Source: an uncultured Faecalibacterium sp.
GTDB taxonomy: Bacteria; Bacillota; Clostridia; Oscillospirales; Ruminococcaceae
Reading direction: 5' to 3'
Length of the DNA stretch: 24,018 nt
NCBI GenBank assembly: GCA_937880095.1
Contig: CALFLK010000024.1
Span: 1-24,018 of the forward strand
Shown here: piece by piece, positions 14,956-22,562 of the stretch
Numbering within the stretch: position 1 is the first letter of the stretch
How the letters are laid out: each line of letters opens with the position of its first letter
Translations under genes and position numbers: made by a program
Notes under the pieces: model-generated
Database searches by the model: none
What the model was told of the DNA's origin: nothing
Seen by the model: only the letters and a program-made list of their open reading frames with translations

Positions 14956-16383
14956 TTACTCAGCCAGTGCGCGGATTGCGTCTGCATAGATACGAGCATT
15001 CAGATAGAAGTGCTCCAGATCCATGAATTCATCCGGCTCATGCTCTTTCAGCTCCTCGTCGGGGAAGCCGGGACCAAATGCCAGAATGTTGGGAATAGAC
15101 TTTGCGTAGGTGCCGCCGCCGATGCAGATTGCGCCGGATTTGTCGCCGGTGTGCTTTTCGTACACAGCCAGCAGCTTCTGAACCAGCTCGCTGTCAGCGG
15201 GGCAGTACAGAGCTTCGTCGGTACGCTCGTCCAGAACCTTCCAGCCTGCCTGCTCCAGAGCTGCGTTCAGCTTGGGGCCGCAGTCCTCAAAGTGGAAGGT
15301 GACGGGCCAGCGGTAGTTGATGGTCATACGCAGAGCCGTTGCGCCCTGGTATTCTTCCGGCTCACCGGCACGGCGTGCAGGCAGAACCTTGCCCTCGTCA
15401 CAGTCGATGACACCCAGGTTGAAGCTGAGCAGACCGGACAGCTCGTCTTCCAGAGCAATGTCGAAGCCCTCGCCGTGCACATCCATGCCGATTTTGTCAG
15501 CAATCAGTGCGATAGCATCCGCAGCATCACCGGACAGGGGCAGCTGCTTCAGGAACAGGCACAGACGACCGATCGCGTTTTCGCCCTTTTCAGGCAGAGA
15601 GCCGTGTGCAGATACACCATCGGCCTCAATGTGCAGACCGGTTTCGGTGGGAGTGACATGGACGTGCTCGGGATACTTCAGCTCGGCCAGAACGGAAACA
15701 TCTTCCGGGCAAGCAATTTCAGCCACAGCCTTTGCGGGAACAATATTGGATGCACTGCCGCCGTGGATGGACAGCAGCTTCCAGTCGCCACGCTGGACCA
15801 GCTTCTTTTCGTAGGTGGTGATGGCAATGCCCTTTTCACCGTTGATCAGGGGATAGCTGCCATCGGGCGTGAAGCCGCAAACAGGCACTTCACCGCCGTT
15901 GTTCATATAATATGCCATATCGTCGGAACCGGTTTCTTCGTTGCAGCCGAACAGCACACGGACACGGCGGCTGGGCTTCCAGCCTTCGTCTGCCAGAGCC
16001 TTCAGACCAAACAGTGCAGAAACAACGGGGCCCTTATCGTCTACAGTGCCACGGCCGTACAGACGACCGTCGGCAACGACAGGCTCATAGGGCTTGCACT
16101 TGGTCCAACCGGTACCTTCAGGAACAACGTCCAGATGGCCCAGAACAGCGACCATTTCGTCGCCTTCGCCGTATTCAGCCCAGCCCAGGTGACCGTCCAT
16201 GTTGTAGGTCTTGAAGCCCAGCTTTGCGCTCAGCTCCAGAGCTGCGTTCAGGCATTCAGCAGCGCCCTTGCCATAAGGTGCGCCGGGGGCGGGGGTATCT
16301 TCTACGCTCTTGATGCTGACCAGCTTTTTCAAAGCTTCTAGCATTTCGGGCTGCAGTTCATTCAGTCTTGCGTTTACATCCAT
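14956..16383 (-). CDS. pepV: Dipeptidase PepV, M20 metallopeptidase family
   Basis: A 475-residue zinc dipeptidase expected in the cytosol, where it hydrolyses dipeptides with broad specificity. M20 landmarks are present in order: LGHLDVVPEG with H83 and D85, GRGTVDDKGP with bridging D115, CNEETGSDD with general base E149 and ligand E150, and a C-terminal GGGTYAKS with the late His/Gly region. The middle insertion matches the lid domain of PepV. ATG 16383 has GGAGG (16392-16396) eight bases upstream; a longer reading to 16512 would cross the promoter. It leads an operon with the dipeptide epimerase and is divergent from ftsW. Confidence 0.93.
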   Translation of the reverse strand: MDVNARLNELQPEMLEALKKLVSIKSVEDTPAPGAPYGKGAAECLNAALELSAKLGFKTYNMDGHLGWAEYGEGDEMVAVLGHLDVVPEGTGWTKCKPYEPVVADGRLYGRGTVDDKGPVVSALFGLKALADEGWKPSRRVRVLFGCNEETGSDDMAYYMNNGGEVPVCGFTPDGSYPLINGEKGIAITTYEKKLVQRGDWKLLSIHGGSASNIVPAKAVAEIACPEDVSVLAELKYPEHVHVTPTETGLHIEADGVSAHGSLPEKGENAIGRLCLFLKQLPLSGDAADAIALIADKIGMDVHGEGFDIALEDELSGLLSFNLGVIDCDEGKVLPARRAGEPEEYQGATALRMTINYRWPVTFHFEDCGPKLNAALEQAGWKVLDERTDEALYCPADSELVQKLLAVYEKHTGDKSGAICIGGGTYAKSIPNILAFGPGFPDEELKEHEPDEFMDLEHFYLNARIYADAIRALAE

Positions 16384-16422
16384 CTTGGTAACCTCCACAA
16401 TATTGATGTGTATACTGCTTCT

Positions 16423-16450
16423 ATTATATCCGCCTGTGCGTACAAAGCAA
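16423..16450 (-). promoter_or_regulatory. Promoter of the pepV-epimerase operon
   Basis: On the minus strand TTGCTT (16445-16450), a 16-base spacer and a perfect TATAAT (16423-16428). The transcript would begin about 35 bases before the pepV start codon. Confidence 0.6.
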
Positions 16451-16521
16451 GCAAAACTGCACAGCGCTTTTTGCTTCGTACTTGGTTTAAGAAAACAGGC
16501 TGCTGCGTACACTACATAGAA

Positions 16522-16528
16522 AGGGGAG
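16522..16528 (+). promoter_or_regulatory. Ribosome binding site that decides the ftsW start
   Basis: AGGGGAG directly abuts ATG 16529, leaving no spacer, but stands six bases before ATG 16535. The second ATG is therefore the likely start. Confidence 0.6.
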
Positions 16529-16534
16529 ATGCAG

Positions 16535-17698
16535 ATGAAGAAAATAAAGCTGCCTGCTGCGCCAAATGGCAGTCAGGCACCAGAAAAAACTTTGCTGGAA
16601 CGGCAACACCCGATGGATGTTCCGTTTCTTGTTTTGGTGCTGACACTGGTTGGGGCGGGGCTGGTTATGCTGTTCAGCGCCAGCTATGCAGTGGGAATGT
16701 ACCGCTGGGATGACCCATATACCTACATCCGTCCGCAGCTTTTATTTGCAGCGATTGGTATTGCTGCCATGTATGCCGCCAGCCGTGTGGACTATCATGT
16801 CTACCACAAGCTGGCGTGGCCGATTTTAGGTGTAGCGCTGATTTTGCTGGCAGTAGTATTGGTCATGCCGGAATATAACGGCTGCAAGCGCTGGATTGTA
16901 ATTCCCGGATTGGGCACGCTGCAGCCCAGTGAAATCGCTAAATTTGCAGTGGTGTTGGTGTTTAGTCACATGATTGCACTGAATCACCCCCGGATGGGCA
17001 GCTTTCGTGTGGGTGTTTTGCCGTTTGCCATCGTACTAGGAACGGTAGCGGTGCTGATGCTGCTGGAACCGCACTTGTCCGGCACGGTATTGATTTTGGG
17101 AATCGGTGCGGTACTCATGTTTGTGGGTGGAACAGGTTTGCGCTGGTTTGCTATGGCTGGTGCTGGCGGTGTAGCTGCGATTGCGGCAGCGGTTGTACTC
17201 ATGCCGGATCTGGTACCCTACGCAATGGATCGACTCGCCAGCTGGATCGATCCGTTTGCAGACCCGCTGGGGGATGGTCACCAGACGATACAGAGTTTGT
17301 ATGCCATCGGAAGCGGTGGTGCAGTTGGTTTGGGGCTGGGCAACAGCCGGCAAAAGCATTTGTTTGTTCCGGAACCGCAGAACGACTTCATTTTTTCTAT
17401 CCTGTGCGAGGAACTGGGTTTTGTGGGTGCTTGTCTGGTATTGCTGCTGTTTGTATTATTGATGCTGCGCGGTATGACCATTGCAACAAGAGCCCCGGAT
17501 AAATTCGGTGCGCTGCTGGTTGTGGGATTTACCATTCAGGTCACATTGCAGGCCGTATTGAATGTGGCGGTCGTGACGAATACGATCCCCAATACAGGAA
17601 TCAGTTTGCCGTTCTTTTCTTCGGGCGGTACCAGTCTGGTGATGCTGCTGGGAGAAATGGGTATTATTCTTTCGGTTTCGCGGCGAGGAACCCAATAA
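16535..17698 (+). CDS. ftsW: SEDS-family peptidoglycan glycosyltransferase FtsW (or SpoVE-like)
   Basis: SEDS proteins polymerise lipid II into glycan strands with a partner class B penicillin-binding protein; FtsW does so at the septum. The 387-residue protein starts with a short basic cytosolic tail and has about ten membrane helices. Family marks are GxGTLQPSEIAKFA (about 127-140), the region around VPEPQNDFIF, whose Asp284 is the likely catalytic acid, and the C-terminal NTGISLPFFSSGGTSL typical of FtsW/SpoVE rather than RodA. The stretch reads PEPQND where PEAHND or PEQHTD is common. It lies 72 bases before murA, so both probably share a transcript. No convincing promoter was found directly upstream. 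Confidence 0.9.
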   Translation: MKKIKLPAAPNGSQAPEKTLLERQHPMDVPFLVLVLTLVGAGLVMLFSASYAVGMYRWDDPYTYIRPQLLFAAIGIAAMYAASRVDYHVYHKLAWPILGVALILLAVVLVMPEYNGCKRWIVIPGLGTLQPSEIAKFAVVLVFSHMIALNHPRMGSFRVGVLPFAIVLGTVAVLMLLEPHLSGTVLILGIGAVLMFVGGTGLRWFAMAGAGGVAAIAAAVVLMPDLVPYAMDRLASWIDPFADPLGDGHQTIQSLYAIGSGGAVGLGLGNSRQKHLFVPEPQNDFIFSILCEELGFVGACLVLLLFVLLMLRGMTIATRAPDKFGALLVVGFTIQVTLQAVLNVAVVTNTIPNTGISLPFFSSGGTSLVMLLGEMGIILSVSRRGTQ

Positions 17699-17770
17699 AT
17701 ACACCTGTTTTGCACGGAAAAGTGCCGTTTGGCATAAGGTGGGATATCTTGTGGGAACGGAGGCTTTTCT

Positions 17771-19033
17771 ATGACAGAAATCTTAGAAATTTGGGGCGGT
17801 CATCCGCTGTGTGGAACGGTGAAAATTCCTTCTGCAAAAAATAGTGTATTGCCGTTGCTGGCGGCTTCGGTGTTGTGTCGGGAAAAAATCTGCCTGGAAA
17901 AGGTTCCGGATCTTTCCGATGTTCAGGTGAGCCTTGCGCTGCTGCGAGAGCTTGGTATTTCTGCACGGCAAAGTGGAGAACGCGTGATGATTACGCCGGG
18001 ACGGGAACTGAAAAGTTCACTGTCTACAGAAATGATGCACAAAATGCGTGCGTCGGTTTTGTTTTTGGCGCCGGTCTTATCGCGGACGGGCTCAGTGGAT
18101 GCAAGCTTACCCGGCGGGTGCAAATTAGGAGCAAGACCCATTGACATTCACTTGGATGGACTGGAAAAAATGGGCGCATCGGTACACTGGCATGAAGAGC
18201 GTCTGTATTTGCGTTCCCCGCATGGATTGCGGGGAACGGAATATACGCTGCGCTGTCCCAGCGTGGGCGCAACAGAAACCTTGCTACTTGCGGCAGTCTG
18301 TGCCAGAGGGACTACCATACTGCATGGGGCGGCAAAAGAGCCGGAAATCACAGACTTGGCAAATTTTTTGAGTGCGTGCGGCGGACGCATTGCGGGCGCA
18401 GGGACAGAAACCATTCGTATTGAAGGCGTGCCAACGCTTTTGGGCACGACCTATACCCCGGTTGCGGATCGAATCGTGGCAGCAACGGTGGCTTGTGCTT
18501 GTGCAGCGGCAGGTGGCTGCGTTACCATGCAGAATGTACAGGCAGAACTGTTTGCGCCGGTTTTGAATGTGTTGGAACAGGCAGGGTGCAGTGTACAGCG
18601 AGAAAGCAACAGCGTTACCATCGAACGCAGAAATCCGCTGCATGGGGTTGGGCTGGTGGAAACCGGGGTGTATCCGGGATTCCCCACCGATGCGGCACCG
18701 CTTTTGGCGGCAGCATTGCTGCAGTCAGATGGGGAAAGCTGCATTCAGGATACGATTTTTCCAAAGCGTTTTGCCTGTGCGGAAGGCTTTGGCGGTATGG
18801 GCGCACGGGTGCGGTTGCAAGATTCGGCCTTGTATATCAATTCCGGCGCAGTGACGCATGGCGCAAGGGTGTGTGCGCAGGATTTGCGCGGGGGTGCGGC
18901 GCTTGCAATCGCAGCACTTGCAGCCACGGGAAAAACCGAAATTGAGGACGCATTTTATATAAAAAGAGGGTATGCAGACCTGAAAAGTTTATTCCGCCAG
19001 CTGGGGGTCAAGACGCGTATGTTCAAAAAGTGA
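17771..19033 (+). CDS. murA: UDP-N-acetylglucosamine 1-carboxyvinyltransferase
   Basis: MurA transfers enolpyruvate from PEP to UDP-GlcNAc, the first committed step of peptidoglycan precursor synthesis in the cytosol. The 420-residue protein has the EPSP-synthase-like double fold. PSAKNS holds K23 and N24, which bind substrate, and PGGCKLGARPIDIHLDGLE holds C117, the residue attacked by fosfomycin; the later PGFPTDAAP matches the family PGFPTDMQ with a changed end. GGAGG (17759-17763) lies seven bases before ATG 17771. Clostridia often carry two MurA copies; whether this is the main one cannot be seen. It sits between ftsW and ftsZ. Confidence 0.93.
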   Translation: MTEILEIWGGHPLCGTVKIPSAKNSVLPLLAASVLCREKICLEKVPDLSDVQVSLALLRELGISARQSGERVMITPGRELKSSLSTEMMHKMRASVLFLAPVLSRTGSVDASLPGGCKLGARPIDIHLDGLEKMGASVHWHEERLYLRSPHGLRGTEYTLRCPSVGATETLLLAAVCARGTTILHGAAKEPEITDLANFLSACGGRIAGAGTETIRIEGVPTLLGTTYTPVADRIVAATVACACAAAGGCVTMQNVQAELFAPVLNVLEQAGCSVQRESNSVTIERRNPLHGVGLVETGVYPGFPTDAAPLLAAALLQSDGESCIQDTIFPKRFACAEGFGGMGARVRLQDSALYINSGAVTHGARVCAQDLRGGAALAIAALAATGKTEIEDAFYIKRGYADLKSLFRQLGVKTRMFKK

Positions 19034-19072
19034 AAATATGCTTAAGTTTTTCCTTGGAGAGCCAAATATTCC

Positions 19073-19101
19073 TTGTAATTGCTATAAAATGATGTTAAAA
19101 T
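19073..19101 (+). promoter_or_regulatory. Promoter of ftsZ
   Basis: TTGTAA (19073-19078), a 17-base spacer and TAAAAT (19096-19101). A start near 19108 leaves an 80-base leader containing the inverted repeat at 19125-19149. Confidence 0.6.
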
Positions 19102-19124
19102 TAGACTGTTAAGATATACCCGGT

Positions 19125-19149
19125 CATATATAAATGCGTAGTATATATG
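19125..19149 (+). repeat. AT-rich inverted repeat in the ftsZ leader
   Basis: CATATATA and TATATATG are perfect 8-bp inverted arms separated by nine bases. They lie downstream of the likely transcription start and about 37 bases before the ftsZ ATG. No T-run follows, so it is not a terminator. A protein-binding palindrome or a weak hairpin is possible. Confidence 0.45.
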
Positions 19150-19186
19150 AACGAAAATATACTATTTGTAGTTGGAGGAAAACAAT

Positions 19187-20311
19187 ATGGCTTTCATGCT
19201 GGATGAAGCAACCGAGGAAAACGTTACAAATATTAAGGTTGTCGGTGTTGGCGGCGGCGGCGGTAATGCAGTGAACCGCATGGTCCTTTCTGGTCTGGAG
19301 GGCGTGGAATTTATCGCAATGAACACCGATGCACAGGCATTGTTCAAGAACCAGGCTACCATGAAGACTCAGATCGGCTCCAAGCTGACCAAGGGCCGTG
19401 GTGCAGGTGCAGACCCCGAAATCGGTCAGCGCGCTGCGGAAGAGAGCAAAGATGAAATCGCCAATGCGCTGAAGGGTGCACAGATGGTATTTATTACCGC
19501 TGGTATGGGCGGCGGTACCGGTACCGGTGCAGCTCCCGTTGTTGCTGAGGTTGCACATGATTTGGGCATTCTGACGGTTGGTATCGTGACCAAGCCCTTC
19601 GGCTTTGAAGGTAAGCGCAAGATGGGTCTGGCTGAGCAGGGCATCGCAAAGCTGATGGAGCATGTGGACAGCCTGATTGTGATTCCCAACGAGCGCCTGA
19701 AGCAGATCAGTGCAGAAAAGATCACCATGATGAATGCATTCGAGGCAGCAGATAACGTGCTGCGTCAGGGCGTTCAGTCCATCTCTGCTTTGATCAATGT
19801 GCCTGCATTCATTAACCTGGACTTTGCAGACGTCCGTTCTGTCATGAAGGACGCAGGTCTGGCACATATGGGCGTTGGTGAAGCAAAGGGTGCTGGGAAA
19901 GCAGAAAACGCAGCTAAGGCTGCAATTTCCAGCCCGCTGCTGGAAACCAGCATTGCAGGTGCACATGGTGTTATCATCAACATCACCTCTAGCCCTGACA
20001 TCAGCCTGGAGGATGTGGAAACCGCAGCAAGCCTGATTACCGAAAATGCACATCCCGATGCAAACATCATTTGGGGTACTGCATTCGATGAATCCATGGC
20101 AGACGAAATGCGTGTTACCGTTGTTGCAACGGGTTTCGACTCTAAGCCGGTTACCCCGATCGTGGACAAGGCTGCCAGTGTAGTCGGCACGGTAAGCACG
20201 CCGGAAGCAGTGTTTAGCGCAGAGAGCGAAAAGCCCGCAGCTGCTGAGAAAGAGGACGACACGGACTATTTCGATACGCTGATGGAGCTGCTGAACAAGA
20301 ACCGCCACTAA
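19187..20311 (+). CDS. ftsZ: Cell division protein FtsZ
   Basis: FtsZ is the tubulin-like GTPase that assembles the division ring. The 374-residue protein has the nucleotide-binding VVGVGGGGGNAVNRM start (18-32), the tubulin signature GGGTGTG (108-114), the T7 synergy loop NLDFADV, and a short variable linker. The last residues are DDTDYFDTLMELLNKNRH, which lack the usual IPxFLR-type tail that binds FtsA, SepF and other partners. ATG 19187 is chosen because GGAGG (19174-19178) lies eight bases upstream; an in-frame TTG at 19172 has no ribosome site. It is followed closely by a DivIVA-like gene. Codons are strongly biased, which suggests high expression. Confidence 0.96.
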   Translation: MAFMLDEATEENVTNIKVVGVGGGGGNAVNRMVLSGLEGVEFIAMNTDAQALFKNQATMKTQIGSKLTKGRGAGADPEIGQRAAEESKDEIANALKGAQMVFITAGMGGGTGTGAAPVVAEVAHDLGILTVGIVTKPFGFEGKRKMGLAEQGIAKLMEHVDSLIVIPNERLKQISAEKITMMNAFEAADNVLRQGVQSISALINVPAFINLDFADVRSVMKDAGLAHMGVGEAKGAGKAENAAKAAISSPLLETSIAGAHGVIINITSSPDISLEDVETAASLITENAHPDANIIWGTAFDESMADEMRVTVVATGFDSKPVTPIVDKAASVVGTVSTPEAVFSAESEKPAAAEKEDDTDYFDTLMELLNKNRH

Positions 20312-20333
20312 GCAAAGGCGAAGTTTGCGGGAG

Positions 20334-20343
20334 AGGAGGGTGA
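20334..20343 (+). promoter_or_regulatory. Ribosome binding site that decides the DivIVA-like start
   Basis: AGGAGGGTGA is a near-perfect anti-16S match, with GGAGG ending ten bases before TTG 20350 and twenty-five before ATG 20365. It favours the TTG start, although GGAAG (20352-20356) could serve the ATG. Confidence 0.5.
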
Positions 20344-20349
20344 CTTCCT

Positions 20350-21480
20350 TTGGAAGAAAACAATATGGTTTTCAAAAAAGCTGTATTCGGCTTCAGCAAA
20401 AAGGATGTGCTTGCTTGCATTGACAAGCTTTCGGCAGAAAGTCTGGCGAAGCAAAAACAGGCACAGGAGCGGATTGAAGCACTGCAGGCAGAGCTGGGAC
20501 AGTCCCACGAGGAGTGCGACCGGCTGAAGCAGGAAGCAGAAGAAACGCTGCATCAGATTGCGGAGTTGATGGAGCAGAACGACCAGCAGGCTGAAGAAAT
20601 CCAGAATGCGCTGGAACAGGCGGAAAAGCAGAAAAACCAAATGGCAGAGCTGGTAAACCAGAATCAGGATTACAAGCGTCGGCTGTTTGATAAAGAAGCG
20701 GAGGTTGTATGCCTGCGCAGAGACCTGAACCAGAAAACACGCGAGTGTGAAGAGAAACAGGCACAGCTGGAACGCCAGAAAGCTGAAATCGAAGAATTAA
20801 AAAAAAATTGTGATCGGCGGGTAGCAGAAGCTACCAATAGTGCCGAAGCAAAGGTTGCGCAGGTACAGCGAGATGCTGCGAAAAAGCTGGCACAAAGCCA
20901 GAATGAAGCGGAGAGCCGTATTGCGCAGGTGCAGGCTTCGTTAGCAGACGCACAGCGCAATGCGCAGGCACAGGTGGAGTCTGCCCAGAAACAGGCTGCG
21001 CAGGACGTGGCTGCTGCAAAGGCATATGCCAATCAGGAAATGGGAAAGCTGCGCCGCCAGACGGCAGAACAGGTTTCTCAGGCACAGGCAGAAGCTGCGC
21101 GAGCACGCAATGCCGCAAAACAAGAGGAGCAAACCACAAAGGAACGCCTGAGCGCAGGGGCTGCCAATATTGGTGACAGCCTGAGTTCGGTGCGCCGCGA
21201 TTTGGCTGTTGTGGAGCAAAGCATTGCCCGCGTCACACAGGATTTGCAGCATTCGATTGATGCGCTGGAGTCTGCTTTGTCCAATGCGGAAGCAGATGTG
21301 CAGTCACTGCATAGTAAAGTTGCAGATTTTCCGCAGGCAGAGAAAAAGGAAGAGCCCGGATATTACAGTAATCCCAAGACGGCGTCCGAAACGTCGAATG
21401 TGCGGGAAGAACCGCGTGTACAGCAGACGCTGAGTGAAATGCTGTTGGATAAGCTGGTTCAGATGATGGGCGGCAAATAA
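20350..21480 (+). CDS. DivIVA-like coiled-coil protein
   Basis: This 376-residue cytosolic protein opens with VFKKAVFGFSKKDVLACIDKL, which matches the short membrane-binding N-terminal segment of the DivIVA/GpsB family (pattern F.KA.FG...KDV...I). A very long coiled coil rich in Gln, Glu and Ala follows (about 30-310), then a short Pro/Ser linker and a C-terminal amphipathic helix QTLSEMLLDKLVQMM. Bacillus DivIVA is about half this length, so this is an extended relative. Lying 38 bases after ftsZ, it may act in septum placement or wall growth; that is inference. The start is uncertain: TTG 20350 with a strong ribosome site, or ATG 20365. A strong terminator ends the unit. Confidence 0.8.
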   Translation: MEENNMVFKKAVFGFSKKDVLACIDKLSAESLAKQKQAQERIEALQAELGQSHEECDRLKQEAEETLHQIAELMEQNDQQAEEIQNALEQAEKQKNQMAELVNQNQDYKRRLFDKEAEVVCLRRDLNQKTRECEEKQAQLERQKAEIEELKKNCDRRVAEATNSAEAKVAQVQRDAAKKLAQSQNEAESRIAQVQASLADAQRNAQAQVESAQKQAAQDVAAAKAYANQEMGKLRRQTAEQVSQAQAEAARARNAAKQEEQTTKERLSAGAANIGDSLSSVRRDLAVVEQSIARVTQDLQHSIDALESALSNAEADVQSLHSKVADFPQAEKKEEPGYYSNPKTASETSNVREEPRVQQTLSEMLLDKLVQMMGGK

Positions 21481-21488
21481 TAGAAATG

Positions 21489-21537
21489 AAAAAAGGAGCA
21501 ATCCCAGCAGAGTAGCGGGAATGCTCCTTTTTGTTAT
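21489..21537 (+). terminator. Terminator of the ftsZ / DivIVA-like unit
   Basis: AAAAAGGAGCAATCCC pairs with GGGAATGCTCCTTTTT (one mismatch) around an 11-base loop, with a T-run at the end. It begins nine bases past the stop codon. Confidence 0.9.
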
Positions 21538-21565
21538 AGTCAGTGCGAAAATATCGGCGGGTACA

Positions 21566-21607
21566 AAAACAGGGCATTACACATCTATTTGTGTAATGCC
21601 CTGTTTT
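21566..21607 (-). terminator. Terminator of the HD-hydrolase operon
   Basis: A perfect 18-bp stem, AAAACAGGGCATTACACA with its complement, surrounds a six-base loop. Read on the minus strand it lies 12 bases after the HD gene's stop and ends in a T-run. It is back to back with the ftsZ-unit terminator. Confidence 0.88.
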
Positions 21608-21619
21608 ACATTGCATGAA

Positions 21620-22204
21620 TTAGCGGGGAACATCGCTGGTGCCGTGCTCCATCAAATAGGTGGCATGCAAGTCAGCAATGTGCAGCTTTACGGCAAGCGG
21701 ATACTTGTCATAGGCTGCGCTGATAGCAAAGCTGCCGCCCCGTGCTGCGTCATCAAATCCGCCCATGTGCCAGCGAATGGCAACCGCTTCGGCGGTGTGC
21801 AGCTTCATAAAGCGCTCAATGAGAAAAACGCTCTTTTCGCCGTGACCGTACGGGAACATATCTTCGATTTGATAGAATGGAACTTTTTCCCACTGACCGG
21901 TGGTTTCGTTCTTTACATTGCGTGTACCGACTTTATAAAAGTTGGCTTTGCACAAATCGTGCAGCAATGCAACGACCGCAAACGTTTCTTCGCTTTCTTC
22001 TTCCGTGAAATACATATCATGCAAGGCGTGATATACATTCAGGCTATGCATGACCAGGCCTTCTTCACAAGCGCCATGAAAGCGTGTAGATGCAGGAGCA
22101 TGGAAGAAGTCTGTGCGTTCATCCATCCAGGTCAGCAGTTTGTCTGCGCCGGGACGCTTGATGTTTTCTTGGAAGATGCGAATGAATTCTTCCCGATAGT
22201 CCAT
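21620..22204 (-). CDS. HD-domain hydrolase (predicted metal-dependent phosphohydrolase)
   Basis: A 194-residue soluble protein. HD-domain residues appear in order: His53 in VMHSLNVYHAL, the His82-Asp83 pair in LLHDLCKANFY, His121 in PYGHGEKS and His146 in IRWHMGG. HD proteins typically cleave phosphoester bonds in nucleotides or cyclic nucleotides; the substrate here cannot be inferred. The LLHDLCKANFY form recalls small HD proteins widespread in gut Clostridia and their phages. ATG 22204 has CGGAG seven bases upstream and lies one base past the stop of the YdbC-like gene (TGATATG), so translation is coupled. The longer reading from 22240 lies inside the upstream gene and is rejected. Confidence 0.85.
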   Translation of the reverse strand: MDYREEFIRIFQENIKRPGADKLLTWMDERTDFFHAPASTRFHGACEEGLVMHSLNVYHALHDMYFTEEESEETFAVVALLHDLCKANFYKVGTRNVKNETTGQWEKVPFYQIEDMFPYGHGEKSVFLIERFMKLHTAEAVAIRWHMGGFDDAARGGSFAISAAYDKYPLAVKLHIADLHATYLMEHGTSDVPR

Positions 22205-22205
22205 A

Positions 22206-22469
22206 TCAGAACTCCGGGAAGTCAGGATCGCCGATAGCATTCGGTTCGCCCAGATCCAACTCGTCCAGAATGCCCTTCAGGTTGGACAGCTCCTCTGCGG
22301 TCAGAGAAATGCCCTTGCCCATCTTGGTTCCGTCCGGAGACCAGTCACGGATGTCGTACTTCGGCTCGCGACCATTCCAGCTAATCATGTTCAGCTGACG
22401 CTCCCAACCAGTCGTTGCGGTGGAGAGTACAGCGATACGTTCGGTAATTTCGTAAGAAAATCCTGCCAT
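22206..22469 (-). CDS. YdbC/PC4-like single-stranded DNA-binding protein
   Basis: This 87-residue protein matches the YdbC family, bacterial relatives of the eukaryotic PC4 coactivator that bind single-stranded DNA. Typical elements are the N-terminal FSYEITERIAVLS strand, the central WERQLNMISWNGREPKYDIRDW, and the KMGKGISLTAEELSNLK ending that leads into a helix. The C-terminus is acidic. It is first in an operon with the HD-domain gene and has its own promoter at 22506-22534. Its role in cells is not settled; binding of ssDNA or structured nucleic acid is the family property. Confidence 0.88.
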   Translation of the reverse strand: MAGFSYEITERIAVLSTATTGWERQLNMISWNGREPKYDIRDWSPDGTKMGKGISLTAEELSNLKGILDELDLGEPNAIGDPDFPEF

Positions 22470-22505
22470 AATTGCAGCACCTGCCTTCTTTTCATTTTCA
22501 CTATC

Positions 22506-22534
22506 ATAATAAGGGAAGTGCTGCGGAAATGCAA
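22506..22534 (-). promoter_or_regulatory. Promoter of the YdbC-HD operon
   Basis: On the minus strand TTGCAT (22529-22534), a 17-base spacer and TATTAT (22506-22511). The transcript would start about 30 bases before the YdbC-like ATG. Confidence 0.6.
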
Positions 22535-22562
22535 CCGGAATTTTGTAAAAATATTGCGTAAG

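Noticed and set aside
14926..16341. 471-codon plus-strand open frame opposite pepV
   Set aside because: It is antisense to pepV, which has all M20 motifs; the plus frame has none.
17699..17770. Separate promoter for murA
   Set aside because: TTGCAC with a 17-base spacer leads only to CATAAG, too poor a -10 to claim.
18949..18962. Another copy of GACGCATTTT, inside murA
   Set aside because: It lies in coding sequence without a promoter or second copy, so it is taken as chance.
19124..20308. 394-codon minus-strand open frame opposite ftsZ
   Set aside because: It is a shadow of ftsZ codon bias with no domain.
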